Source of the DNA: Achatina immaculata | Taxonomy: Eukaryota > Mollusca > Gastropoda > Stylommatophora > Achatinidae | Length of the DNA: 64,000 nt | Assembly: GCA_009760885.1 (NCBI GenBank) | Contig: CM019707.1 | Coordinates: 34,580,645 to 34,644,644, forward strand | Direction: 5' to 3' | Shown here: positions 11,064 through 22,412 of the stretch, piece by piece | Layout: each line of letters starts with the position of its first letter | Position numbering within the stretch: position 1 is the stretch's first letter | Notes under the pieces: generated by a model | Told to the model about the DNA's origin: nothing | The model's database searches: none | The model's input: the letters and a program-made list of their open reading frames with translations, nothing else | Program-made: the position numbers and the translations under genes

Positions 11064-12206
11064 ATGATGATGATGGAGCCGGATATGAAGCCGCCGATAC
11101 TGCATCAGCCACCGCAGTCGCAGCTCCCGCCCGTGTCCAGCGGCCAGGTGCACCAGACGCACCACTCCCTGCACCCGCAGCAGACGTCGCCTCGACCTGG
11201 TTCCGGCAGCCACACTGAGCTACCACAGACAAACCACGGCCAGAGCGGCAACCCCAACAGCGGGAGCCCCACCAACAACAACAACAACTCGGCTAATTCC
11301 AAAAACAACATGGACCCCAGCCGGGTCAAGAGGCCCATGAACGCTTTTATGGTTTGGTCACGTGGTCAGAGAAGAAAAATGGCGCAAGAGAATCCCAAAA
11401 TGCACAACTCCGAAATCAGCAAACGTTTGGGAGCTGAGTGGAAGCTGCTTAGTGAAACAGAAAAGCGGCCTTTCATCGACGAAGCCAAGAGATTGCGGGC
11501 CATTCACATGAAAGAGCATCCAGACTACAAGTACAGGCCACGGAGGAAGACGAAGACGCTGATGAAGAAAGACAAGTATGCCTTGCCCGGAATGCCAAAT
11601 CCAGCCATGGCGCAAGTGGGCAGGGACCCTACAGGAATGTATCCCGGACACATGAACTCCTACATGTCCAACGGTTACGCCCACATGATGGGCGAGCACA
11701 ACCCCTACCAGCAGATGACCGGTCATCTGCCGGGTCTTAGCCCAGCTCAGTACTACCCCAACTTTTCTGCTCAAGCTATGCAAGGTCAGGTCACCTCCGG
11801 CGGCTACATGAATGGCGCTAACAGCTACAACATGACCATGGCTCAGATGGCGCCATATGCCGCCCACAACATGTCGCCCACTCCACAGGGCCACTCCAAC
11901 ACACCTGGTATAAAACGAGAAACCGGAACGCCGACACAAGGTGGTCCGGTTGGAGCTGTTCCGGCCCACACGGGGTCCAGCAAGTCGCCGTACCCAACAC
12001 CCACAGCAGCCCAGACTGGCAACGAGATCCGTGAGTTCATATCAATGTATCTCCCAGGACAGTCGGACCACATCATGAACAACGAGCAGCAGTCAGCCTT
12101 CGTCGCTGCCCAGCAGCGGATTCAGCAAATGCAGCAGTACGCCATCAATGGTCACCACCTCTCCACCTCCTCCGACAACAGCACAGTACCTCTGTCACAT
12201 ATGTAA
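11064..12206 (+). CDS. SoxB1: SoxB1 HMG-box transcription factor (Sox1/2/3 type)
   Basis: A 380-residue nuclear DNA-binding factor. The SOX HMG box spans about residues 86-164, with [31 protein letters not shown] and [15 protein letters not shown] intact. It binds ACAAT-type sites in the minor groove and bends DNA. Right after it, [13 protein letters not shown] (about 164-176) is the group-B1 signature; SoxB2 proteins differ here. The C-terminal half is rich in Met, Tyr, Gln and Pro, as in the B1 activation domain. It contains an IKRE sumoylation-type site (283-286), the conserved ISMYLPG (326-332), a Gln-rich stretch (341-358) and the B1-type end NSTVPLSHM. It has one exon, as is usual for SoxB1. 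The start is the first of four ATGs (AAGATG context) after an upstream in-frame TGA at 10998. In animals the family maintains neural and ectodermal progenitor fate. No frameshift or missing residue is seen. Confidence 0.97.
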   Translation: MMMMEPDMKPPILHQPPQSQLPPVSSGQVHQTHHSLHPQQTSPRPGSGSHTELPQTNHGQSGNPNSGSPTNNNNNSANSKNNMDPSRVKRPMNAFMVWSRGQRRKMAQENPKMHNSEISKRLGAEWKLLSETEKRPFIDEAKRLRAIHMKEHPDYKYRPRRKTKTLMKKDKYALPGMPNPAMAQVGRDPTGMYPGHMNSYMSNGYAHMMGEHNPYQQMTGHLPGLSPAQYYPNFSAQAMQGQVTSGGYMNGANSYNMTMAQMAPYAAHNMSPTPQGHSNTPGIKRETGTPTQGGPVGAVPAHTGSSKSPYPTPTAAQTGNEIREFISMYLPGQSDHIMNNEQQSAFVAAQQRIQQMQQYAINGHHLSTSSDNSTVPLSHM

Positions 12207-12560
12207 CTACAGTCAGACTTTGGACTAGCTTAACGGTTTCATTTTCATAATTATTGCTTTCGCCTCTAACGCATTCACGAGCTCATCCGCAGTTCTGGAC
12301 AGAATCCCATCAGGACAAGCAGTTGTGGACCTCTAACTGACCCAAGAAACGGACAACTACTTCTGTACATAAATCTCCTTGACTTTCACGTCACTGTTAT
12401 CAGGAAAAAAAAAACAAAACATTATGTGTGGCACAACTCTCAAGAATTATCTACGACGTTGTCACAGATAGCAGCAGATATCGCATGGACTCCCCAACAA
12501 AAATCCAGTGATCAATATCTACAGATATTATGGCTAATAAAATCCATTTTAGGGTGGATT
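12207..12560 (+). terminator. SoxB1 3'UTR and candidate poly(A) signal
   Basis: The sequence after TAA has no further coding. The first good poly(A) hexamer is AATAAA at 12536-12541, which would give a 3'UTR of about 350 nt. A longer 3'UTR using later sites is possible. Confidence 0.45.
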
Positions 12561-12612
12561 TTTCTAGTAGAAGGTTTAGGTGCCTCTAATCTTAGAAAAC
12601 TTTGTCTTGTGT

Positions 12613-12680
12613 TTAGCGCCTTGTTTTGCTCTGTCAGTTGCTTAGTTTAGCGCCTTGTTTTGCTCGGTCAGTTGTTTAGT
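12613..12680. repeat. 34-bp direct duplication
   Basis: 'tttagcgccttgttttgctc' followed by TGTCAGTTGCTTAG occurs twice in a row with few differences, just downstream of SoxB1. Confidence 0.8.
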
Positions 12681-13839
12681 TTTGGTTTTATTTAAATGTA
12701 CCGGACGGGGTGGCTGGTGTGTTGTTTTAGGGCTTTTTCTTTTCTCGAAGTGTTGGTCACTGCAGGGAAAACAGAAAAAATGCCCCATCGACCTTGGGCC
12801 ATCTTCCACAAACATACTAGATCCAGTGAATTCAAGCTATTTAAGTTATCACTCATTTTTTATGTGTAAATTTTTTTCTGTCCATATATATATCCTCGCC
12901 ATAGTTGACACAAAATCAGACACTTTGTTATGTAAAATATCGGAGCACTTATCGCCGGTCTCATCTTTTTACCACCGACAATGAAAACTACTGTGAGTTA
13001 GTTGTTATTTGCTTCATATTCCAGTTTTGGGATCCAGTCTTTGAGTTTTGTCTGTTGTTCCAGGCATTGAAATTTAATTTCACAAAAGTTTAGCCGCCAA
13101 AATACGTAATAACAGCCCGGAAGTGTAAGCCATCTTTTCTGAAAAGTTTTTAGTTGTAAAATCTATTTTGTAGTTGTAAATTCTGCTTGAAGTTGTAAAA
13201 TCTATTTGAAGCGTAGTGGTTATATATATATTAGTTTTCTCATGGCGGTTATTGTCACAAAGAAAAAAGAGAGAGTAGCAGATTTTATTATTTCGTTTCT
13301 GAAACTTACGTCAATTACAAATACACAAATAATTCAGCAAAATTTTAACAGACTGAAGTTCACAATTGTTGCTGGGACACAGTTGTATATGAAGTGAAAA
13401 TTATTTACTTTGTCATAATCTTCGCTTTCCCCTCTCACACAATCTTACGGGCAGCGACAGGATATCACTCATAATGAGTGTAATATGATCAAAGTGATTT
13501 TCACGCTTTGCGACGAAATTGCTGTAGTTATGCAGCGTCCACCCCAACAACTTCCACGGATTCGTTCTTTCTCCCACGCCCACCCCATCCACCCCCCTCC
13601 AATCGGGTTATTTTATGACTGTCTCTGATTTCTAACCCCCCCCCCCCAAAAAAAAAAGACAATACATATCACAGTTACCGCGGGGTTACACAAGCATGCA
13701 TGTATGTGGCCATACTCCACGGTTTGAAAACCTTCCCCCAAGCGCCCCTTTCCCCCCCCCCTCCCTCCCCCCCCCAACCGCACGTGAGATAGCGCGCGCG
13801 CACGTGCTTTGCTGTTCCCCCTGTCCTTATTGGGGGAGC
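12681..13839. other. Non-coding, downstream of SoxB1
   Basis: Mostly AT-rich unique DNA. 'gttgtaaaatctattttgta' recurs about three times at 13150-13210. C-runs and a CpG-rich CGCGCGCGCACGTG stretch lie near 13.79 kb. The frames of 62-109 codons lack domains. Confidence 0.45.
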
Positions 13840-13930
13840 CAGGAGAGAGAATTTATTGTGACAATCCGAGGGATAATGTTTAGAGGGAAATTAATGAAAT
13901 CAAAGTGCATTATTGATTGAAGTGGGCGCG
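13840..13930. promoter_or_regulatory. Candidate enhancer with inverted SOX site
   Basis: A compact cluster of transcription-factor cores in non-repetitive DNA 1.65 kb past the SoxB1 stop codon. ATTGTGACAAT at 13855-13865 is a perfect palindrome of two SOX half-sites (ATTGT/ACAAT) with a 1-bp spacer. It is followed by GATAA, homeodomain-type TTAAT, a TCF/LEF-type ATCAAAG at 13899-13905 and ATTGATT. The reading as an autoregulatory or neural enhancer is inference from motif content and position. Confidence 0.35.
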
Positions 13931-14682
13931 TTACGCCCGGCATGGATAGATTCACACCTTGGCCTGCAGAGCTCGTTAAAAATTCCCACCATAAAAAGGA
14001 GAGGAAAAAAAAAATCGTAAACGAGAAAATGATTTGAGTTGTCCAGAGGAAAAAACAAATGGCGAATGTTCTGGATAGTTTTGTGTCACAAAGAAATTAA
14101 TAGTTTTAATTGAAGCTGCTTTCTTAATGTATGTACATGCTTTTAACTGCCGTTATTTGGCCACTGTTAATTTAAGCGTAAATGTGTGCGTAAACCTCCA
14201 TTTCAAGATTTGACAATGTACTCTCCATCCCCGTTCCCTGTAATGTGTGTGTTTTTTTTTAAATTTTTGACGCCAAAAGACAAAAAAAAAAAACAACAAC
14301 AAAAAGAGGACTTGATACAGTGTAGAATCTGTTAGCTGGAATTGTCAAAAGTTAGTGACGATGGCCGACAAATCCATCTACCTGCGCAGAGAGTGAACAT
14401 TAGAGCCAGAAAGCCATGTGTGCATATGATGTTGACGCCATTAAACAATAACATTTGCTCATTTTTGTACATAATTTGACACCCAAAACACGAGATTTTT
14501 ATTTTTAAAAAGAATTTTGTGGCTTTTTTCCGTGATTATTCATTCTGACATAAATGAGTATTCATGATAAAAATATGAGTATTCATGATAAAAATGAGTA
14601 TTCGTAGTGGATGTTATTCATCTGTGTTTTCATACCTCAATTTTTTTTTATTTCTTAATATTCTATTTTTTCTTCCTTCATA

Positions 14683-14716
<34 letters not shown>

Positions 14717-16090
14717 ATTTTAAAATAATTCGTCAAATACAAACATTAATCATTAACACATTTACAGATTTACAGTCTCTTTTATCAGATAGTAGATTGT
14801 CTACAAAAACACACGTTCTACATGTAGATATTTCGGTCTCACCATTCGTTCCTCATCTGTAAACATTCCACGCTTGAAAATGTGATGTGTGATTGTATTT
14901 TATGTGGATTTTTCTTTTGGTAATAACTGCATTTTTTCAATGAATTCCATTTACAAGCAAAGATTTCTTGTTTTCTTGTGTTAGTACAGTGTATGCTTAT
15001 GGCCATAAACATTTGTTAGTCAAGACATAAAATGCTGTTATCTTTCATAAACTGAATATAACTTGAATCGTTATGTTTTGACTAAACTAATGAAACTAAA
15101 CTTAACTTCAGAGAGTAAAATTCATAATATTTTTTTCTTTGCATCATTCCATTACTATTTTTTTTAAAATATATATTTGCCATTCCCACTTTATTTCATT
15201 CGTTCTAATGCATTCCAGGAAAATAATTATTTCGTTTCTTTTTATTGTAAAGCGTTTTCGCAGCAGTTTTCAAACTTGTGACACACGAAACTCATTTAGG
15301 CGGTTGAATATCCTTGCATAATTTAATGACTCACTTGTTTCCAGGTTTGAGAATAAATTATAGAAAAAAAAATTGCTGTAATTGTTTATTGAAGTTCCTA
15401 GGTTGTGTTTTACAAATTTTTGTTCTCACAATGTTTTTTTTTTCTCATATGGCTAAAACCACGTGTAAAGATCTCAGTTGGCTAGTAATGAAATTGATAG
15501 CTTCTTTTTCCTTCCGTGGAAGGGACAGAGGGGCGTGGAGGAGGGGTGGGGGTGTGGTGACATTGCCCTTCCTTTTCTACTGCCCCGGGTTTGAAGGCTT
15601 GGCTAGCCTTGATCTGAGCTGCCTACCTTCAGTGGCCGCCTTAAGGACCACAACTGTATACAGAAGTCCAGTGGTGGGTCGTATCTAAATCAGCAGTCTT
15701 TTATTATTTTTTTTTGTACGCTTACATAAGCGACAGTTGTGGAGTTGAACCGAGGCTGAATGTCTTTAGTTAGCTTTTTGTGTCTTTTACAATTTTTCGT
15801 TAGATTTTTTAGTCCAAAAAAATTATGTTTTCATACTAACCCCACAGCCCGCGCTGGCTGGCCCCCCCCCCCTCGCTTCATACGTTCGTCCAGCTGTTGA
15901 TTCTTCCGTCACCATAGCAACACGTTGTCAGTAAATTCCGCATCCATCTGTTTGACATCTCCCTTATCTTATTTATGCTGCAACTGCCCAGTTGCTTAGT
16001 TCTGTCGCCTCGGGTATGTTGGTCAGCTGACAGTCTTCACAGACAGTTAAGTCTGACATACATCTCAGGGAGGCAGAACTCTGTGAGAAA
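13931..16090. other. Non-coding, AT-rich
   Basis: Unique-looking AT-rich DNA. It includes a near-duplicate 'gagtattcatgataaaaat' pair (14570-14600) and a (TC)n tract at 14684-14716. A 124-codon plus frame at 15314..15688 has no domain. No gene is recognised. Confidence 0.45.
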
Positions 16091-16094
16091 GACA

Positions 16095-16171
16095 ACTCAG
16101 TGAGACAGACATAGCTCAGTGAGACAGACATAGCTCAGTAAGACAGACATAGTTCAGTGAGACAGACAAAG
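16095..16171. repeat. 19-20 bp repeat, 4 copies
   Basis: The unit 'agtgagacagacatagctc' is repeated with minor changes. Confidence 0.9.
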
Positions 16172-16329
16172 CCTCCCATTGCCATGACCTCATTTATCGT
16201 GCATCAGGCAAAACTGTTGTATCGACTAGAACACTAGTGTACAGTGTGAGTACGGCACTGTTCTATCCTTCACTCTAAACTCACTCTAATATAGAAACTT
16301 TGATTCCACTCTCTGTTATGTTACTTTAT

Positions 16330-16745
16330 CCTTCCTCTTGTACTATGAACTGTTGAGGGGAGATGCAGTTGGCGTTTCTGGGCCAAAAGGGAGATCTCAG
16401 CGACGCCCACGCCATAATTATCTAATATTTATGATGCCCTCTATCCATCTCCTCCTGATTCGTCCTCTTATCCGTGTTCTGTAGTTCTTTGGTCGAAGAC
16501 TCTCGTGGCTGCCTGTGAGTGTGTCATTCTCATTAAGTGGCCGAATCATTTTATTCTTAGCTTCTCTGTGTGTCGTAGACATGAGATAGCTCCTACCATC
16601 TGTCTTATGGTGTCATTTCTTAACTTGTCAAACCTGACGACATGTGCTGCTTTTCTAAGACATCCCATTTCACGTGTTGTCATTTTATTCTGTTGTTTCT
16701 TAGCAAGTGCCCATGGGTGACGCGGGTAGCACAGCGCAGGTATGA
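16330..16745 (-). mobile_element. LINE 3' coding remnant
   Basis: On the minus strand the broken frame reads like the C-terminal block of non-LTR elements: a REMGCLRKAAHVVRFDK stretch, then NDTIRQMVGAISCLRHTEK, then IKWFGHLMRM. Stops and frameshifts interrupt it. It is probably a different LINE family from those at 8.7 and 38 kb, because the WFGHLMRM block differs. Confidence 0.6.
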
Positions 16746-17371
16746 ATATGCTAATAAGAAGTACGTACTACTCCCTCTACGATTCGTTAAATTTTCCTAG
16801 TATGTTTTAGGGATACAAATTTCTCCTCTTTTAAAGAAGGGGTGGGAGCAGCGGCTTCCGTTTTCTCCTGTTGGTCCCTTGACTCTTGTTTTATACGAGA
16901 AAGTTTTCTGTAAACATTCAAATATTCAGCTTTCCCTGTCCCCCCTGTGAAATGAAGTAAGTGAACTTTACATACGAGAAAGATATTCTATAGAGCGAGA
17001 AGAAAGAGCTGTTAGACAAAGGTATCAAACCACATATCAAACCCCCTACAGACCAAGCGTGGATTCACGCAGGTGAATTCACTGCACGAAAAAAAAAGAG
17101 TGTTTACAGTAATTGGTAATCTGATACCTGGAATCCGCATTCCTACACTCAGTTTACTGTCCAAATAAGTGCAGAAGAGGTTTGGGGGGGGGGGTGGAGT
17201 AGGTTCAGATATCAGTACAGGTAGGCAGCCACTTCTAACTTCTCCGTCGCATCCGTTGGAGGTCGCGTTCTGGGGCGCTTCTCAAGCTGTCACATGTTCC
17301 ATTTCAGCCAGGCCCTCTGTATCTCAAAGTTTCTTAGGGGCCACGCCTACTCTCAGTGCTGAGTACTGGAA
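16746..17371. other. No gene recognised
   Basis: Unique-looking DNA. A 75-codon plus frame begins in a G-run at 17169, with no recognisable product. Confidence 0.4.
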
Positions 17372-17470
17372 AGTCTTCACTTTCACGGACATGTAAAGTC
17401 TTCAGTCTCACAGACATGTAAAGTCTTCACTTTCACGGACAAGTAAAATCTTCAGTCTCACAGACATACC
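17372..17470. repeat. 24-25 bp repeat, 4 copies
   Basis: The unit 'agtcttcactttcacggaca' plus TGTAA alternates ACTTTCACGG with AGTCTCACAG, so the real period may be a 48-50 bp dimer. Confidence 0.9.
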
Positions 17471-18703
17471 AATGAAGACTGCGGTACAGTTAGATGTCTC
17501 TACTAGCATTATGCCTCCAGTACACTAGGGTCTCATCTTCTGACGAAGGTTCTGTAGGTTCTTCTCTCTTGGTCTCATGAAAATCTTTACACCCCTCCCC
17601 CACCCCTGTTTTCCCTGTTCCTTGTTCTAGATTCTGAATCATCCATATTTTTTTTTCTCTGGTAAACACGGACATTCGGACAGAAGGTTAGAACTTTTAA
17701 AAAGTAAATAAATAAATGACCATATTGTGGCTATTCAGAATTAAGTCCCAGTAAACTACAGCGCCACCACAACAAGCGTAATCTCTGATAGGATTAGAAG
17801 CAGGAAAAATCTCAGTTCTTTCAAGAAATTCCTGGCGTTGCTCAGCAACATTATTTCTGTATGGCAGCAAAGTGATGAACTAATGAAAGGTCTTCTGCAG
17901 ATAACCAAACACTAAAATTAAATTTACTGAATAAGTGTTGGTAGCAGCTTTTTTTCCCCTTTTCAATACCATGTGTATTCTTTCCTTTATCATCCACATA
18001 GACATTTATAACAAATATCCATTGGAGCTGTTAGAATTCAAAATGTTTCTTTTTTTTTGTGGTGTCAATTTTGAATGAGACACATTTACGATTATAATTA
18101 CAATTGCTTTTTTTTCGAAAATGCGAAATACTGCCTTGATTCAAATGTCTCTTTAAAAAGTAAATAAATAAATGGCCATATTGTGGCTATTCAGATTGTA
18201 AGCAAAGTTTAGTTTAGTGTCCAAACAAAAGTAATTATAGCATTATGTTTTACGTCCGGAGCTAACCACAGTTTACAGAAGCTGTATGTCTCGTTTTGTG
18301 TAAATCATGTACATATGTGAACATAATTTGGGCCTTTAGTGAGAGCGCATAATAGTTTGACACGGATCGGTTTGAAATCCTCATGAGTTCGTTTTTGTGA
18401 ATGTTGTGGCAACTTTCCGCTGCGGGCAAAACTGAACAGATTTGTAAGGGCTACAATTTCTGTACTCGTGACGAAGCATAATATGTAGATGTTTATCATT
18501 TGAACGTCTTTTTTTTTCAAATTAAATTTCTGCTTTTGTTTTTATCTTTTGTTTTATCTGTTTCTCTTTTTTTCCCATGTTTGCTGTCTTTTGTTTTAAC
18601 TGTTTCTCTTTTTTCCCATGTTTGCTGTTGCCAAGCTGCGCTGCTGTATGTGGTAAGTCTGCTTAACACAGGATCCATTGCATCATTTCAGAACAGTAGA
18701 AAG
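17471..18703. other. No gene recognised
   Basis: AT-rich DNA. A short block 'aaaaagtaaataaataaatg' plus GCCATATTGTGGCTATTCAG occurs at both 17700 and 18156, a small dispersed duplication. A 'gtttctctttttttcccatg' pair lies at 18550-18620. Confidence 0.45.

Positions 18704-18738
<35 letters not shown>
18704..18738. repeat. (ATT)n microsatellite
   Basis: About 11 perfect ATT copies. Confidence 0.97.
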
Positions 18739-18739
<1 letters not shown>

Positions 18740-19199
18740 GGAACCAACTTTGGGAAAAGATAAATAAGTGTAGGATAAATTTAGCATGGATTTTTCTTTA
18801 ATAAACATAAAATGTTAGTGATAAAACTGGGCATTATTTGACTGATAACCAGGGAGGGAACCAGTGGTTGTGGTTCTGGATAATCTCTGACCAGTAGGGA
18901 ATTATGAGAGCTACTGCCAGAGCTGTTAAGTGATGTCTGTTCTGCCTGAAACGAATATATACAGGGCTAATTTCAGTTCAGTCTTTAACACTGTGGGTAG
19001 CTTCGGAATCTGTGTAAGTGTTCCTTGGGTGTGGGTTGTGAGTCAAGGAGTGGTCGGATACGGAGCAGGCACTTACAAAGTTGGGGCTTAAAGCAGTTCT
19101 AAAAACAAAACTCTGTGTTAAGAGACGTATCATAAATACCGGCATTGTTAAAACATGTTATCTGTGTGAAACTCTCTCTCTCTCTCAGCATGTAGTAGA
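18739..19199. other. No gene recognised
   Basis: Unique-looking DNA with a short CT run at 19173. Confidence 0.4.
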
Positions 19200-19432
19200 G
19201 GTGTGAAGTGTTAGTGCCTTCACATTTCTACGCCACTACAGTAATTGGGGTAGGGATGCCAACACCTGTCCCCGCTGTCTTTGTCTTCCCAGGGAAATCC
19301 CCAGGTACTCATTTTACAAGGCTCGGCTGACCCCGGGTACCGGTCACAAACTTCTCCCGACTGCGAAATCGGACCAGGGACCTTTTGACCGGCAGGCAAG
19401 TGGACTTACCTCTACGCCACGAACAAACTCAG
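19200..19432 (-). mobile_element. SINE-B copy
   Basis: On the minus strand the head reads TTCGTGGCGTAGAGGTAAGT, then CCACTTGCCTGCCGGTCAAAAGG, with a GGTCCGATTTC B-box-like motif. A body with GTACCTGGGGATTTCCC follows. The 3' end is ACAGGTGTTGGCATCCCTAC, then CCAATTACTGTAGTGGCG. The second copy is at 60436-60594. The 3' end block is the same sequence that makes up the large array at 59.2-60.4 kb. Confidence 0.75.
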
Positions 19433-20919
19433 AAGTATATTTGTCAGATGTTAAAATACTTCAGTCGTAGCACACACGTATATCGAAAATTTCGTAAATC
19501 AGATTTTTACGGGCATCAGAGGAAAAAAAAAATATCAGCGTAGATCGGAGTAAAAACGGAGGAACGAGAAACTTCTTCAAAGTGTCTCGTGGTAGAAACC
19601 AAGCAGAACATTGCTCACTTTTAGTTTGTGGTTCGGCTTCAGTGATCAGAATTCTTCTTTACATCAAAATAATCTTTCTTTCTTGATTACTGAGATTATT
19701 TTGCCTCTGATTTCAAAGTTTCTTTGTAACCCTTTCACTCCCGTGTTAATGAATCTCCCTTCTCCGCCAGAAAACACTTTGACGAGAAATTTTGGTAGAA
19801 CCAAAGTGAAAGAAAGTTAATCTGTCTTTGTAAAATATGGGTTAAGTTAGGAATGTGCTATTTTTTTACTTTGCTTAAATATCGATCTAATCATTGATTC
19901 GCGTAGGTCTACTAGATGTTTTGCAATCAAAGAGTTAATGAGAAATGAATTTTCAACAATGAAACGTCATTCAAATAATGAACTTATCTGTGTACATTTT
20001 TTTTTTTCACGGAAATCTGCTGCAGAGATAAGAGTTAAACTGAAAAGAAAATGACAAAAACTGACAATATTTCCACACCAAAAAAAAAATTGAACTGTAA
20101 CATCACTGCGGTGAAAGTTCGATAAATCTCTATGAGCATTGTTTGTCTGAAGGGGTTAATCTGTGGTAGTTGAACTTTGCACGCACTTCGATGCTGCTTT
20201 ATACAAGATATTTGGAGTTTTTCTGTGTAGAATTTTTGTACATAGAATGTTCTCCATAGTAGTCAGTTTTGAGTTGTTTCTTAACAGCAAGGCATAGCCT
20301 CTTAGAAATGGCTGATTTTTGCGTCCTTGAAATGTGTTATGGAAGAGATTAAAGGCAGCTGTTTTCTGGAAGCTGTTATGGCTGATTTCGTTAACTGGCT
20401 TCTCGCGTGGTTGATTCTGTTAATGTGTCGTAAGGCAACGGAAAACTGCCTAGAAAGATACATGCTGGCAAGATGTCGGCCAGTCAAGGAAAATACAGCA
20501 TTAACGAAACAGTTTCACTCAAATTCTTTGAACTTTTGTTTTTGCTGTCGTTTAAACCACAGAAGTGTTTGAAAATTTACTTCAGGCAGGAGATAGTTTT
20601 CACATTCATGACCAACTTTTTACTTCACGAATTACACGGATAATGATATTATGTGTGGAAATATCATTTTCACCTGCTCTCTGAGAAGATTTTACTATTT
20701 CGTTTCTTTTTTTCCTTCCCCGAAACTTGAAATTTTACACTTTCTTGAGTAGACAGACTGCTGTGATGGGTGGAGTTTAAGTTAGTACAAACGTTTATGT
20801 TTAAGTCAAAGAAAAAAATGCAGTGCAATTTGAAACATACGCATACATTTTATATTTCTTAACTTCTAGTTACCTGGATTTATCTGAGTGGGGATTTCAC
20901 TAAAAGTAAGAAGCGTGGC
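19433..20919. other. No gene recognised
   Basis: AT-rich unique DNA with A/T runs. Opposed 81- and 61-codon frames near 20.3-20.57 kb show no domain. Confidence 0.45.
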
Positions 20920-21222
20920 TGGACAGGACAGTAGCACAGCTGGACAACCACATATCCAGACAGGACAGGTCGCACAGTTAGAAAAAGTTACAGTCGCACA
21001 GCTGGACAAGATAGTCGAACGGCTGTACAACCACACAGCTGGACAGGACAGTCGCACAGTTAGACGGGACAGGTGTACAACTACACAGCTGGACAGAGCA
21101 GTCACATAGTTGTACAGGACAGTGGCACATCTGGACAGGACAGTCGCACAGCTGGGCAGTCGCACAGTTAGACGGGACAGTGGCACATCTGGACAGGACA
21201 GTGACACAGCTGTACACACTTG
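20920..21222. repeat. Degenerate 20-21 bp minisatellite
   Basis: About 15 copies around 'cacagctggacaggacagtc', with variants CAGTTAGACGGGACAG and CATCTGGACAGG. Several copies are shortened. The Cys/Ser/Val-rich minus frames of 79 and 117 codons are artefacts. Confidence 0.9.
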
Positions 21223-21870
21223 GTCAAACTAAACTAGCTATACTTTATCTGAGACATTTCAATTTAAATTTCTGAACTGGCAGAAATAATTTAACATTGC
21301 CGTTATTTATGTAACAAGTACGGTTGAATGATTTCTTCCCTGTTATGTATTTGGTTTGACTGAGTTTTGTATACTCTATTGAAAGATCACTTTATTTTGT
21401 TTAATTTTGAAGTAATTATAAGCTAAGAATTGCAGCTTGACCTACAGTGTGTATAAGCTGTATCAGATGCATTTTCTTTCCAGACTTGCCTCCACAGCGA
21501 CTCATGCTCACTTAAGGAATATTAAAGTCTCAAAGAGTCACGGAGTTCTCAAGACATAACTTGGTATGTCTGCTGTCTGTTGATGCCACACATGAACACA
21601 CGCATATGTTGGTGCTTATAATAGATCTACTGTAATGAAAAGCTAGGCCTTAACGCTCACAGTACATATCTCATTCCTTCAGATGTTTGAGGTGTTGTTT
21701 TGTAAACTGAAGAACAGATAAGTCGTCTTCTTCGCTATCGTCGTCGTTTGCTCAGCTATGATGTCAGTCTGTCTTTCTTAAACACGGCAGTTAGTGTCTG
21801 GTTTCTTAGCATCGACCAACAGCTCCACGTGTAAGAAGCTGCCATCTGTCCAGGTCAACTGCCTCAGAAT
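21223..21870. other. No gene recognised
   Basis: Unique-looking AT-rich DNA leading into the 62-bp array. Confidence 0.4.
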
Positions 21871-22412
21871 GTTCTGTAGCTGGTATAGTTAGGGACATTC
21901 TGTGCTGTCCAGAACCCCACAGTCTGATAGTGGTTTATAGTTGGTATAGTTAAGGGACATTCTGTGCTGTCCAGAACCCCACAGTCTGATAGTGGTTTAT
22001 AGTTGGTATAGTTAAGGGACATTCTGTGCTGTCCAGAACCCCACAGTCTGATAGTGGTTTATAGTTGGTATAGTTAAGGGACATTCTGTGCTGTCCAGAA
22101 CCCCACAGTCTGATAGTGGTTTATAGTTGGTATAGTTAGGGGACATTCTGTGCTGTCCAGAACCTCACAGTCTGAAAGTGTTGTGTAGCTGGTATAGTTA
22201 GGGGACATTCTATGCTGTCCAGAACCTCACAGTCTGAAAGTGTTGTGTAGCTGGTATAGTTAGGGGACATTCTGTGCTGTCCAGAACCTCACAATCTGAA
22301 AGTGTTGTGTAGCTGGTATAGTTAGGGGACATTCTGTGCTGTCCAGAACCTCACAGTCTGAGAGTGGTGTGTAGCTGGTATAGTTAGGGGACATTCTGTG
22401 CTGTCTAGAACC
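21871..22412. repeat. 62-bp minisatellite, about 9 copies in two blocks
   Basis: The period is exactly 62. The first four or so copies read CCCCACAGTCTGATAGTGG and TTTATAGTTGG. The later copies read CCTCACAGTCTGAAAGTG and TTGTGTAGCTGG. Shared core: 'ggacattctgtgctgtccag'. The block structure shows local homogenisation. Confidence 0.95.

Noticed and set aside
11358..11969. 203-codon minus-strand frame inside SoxB1
   Set aside because: Antisense shadow of a GC-rich coding exon; no domain.
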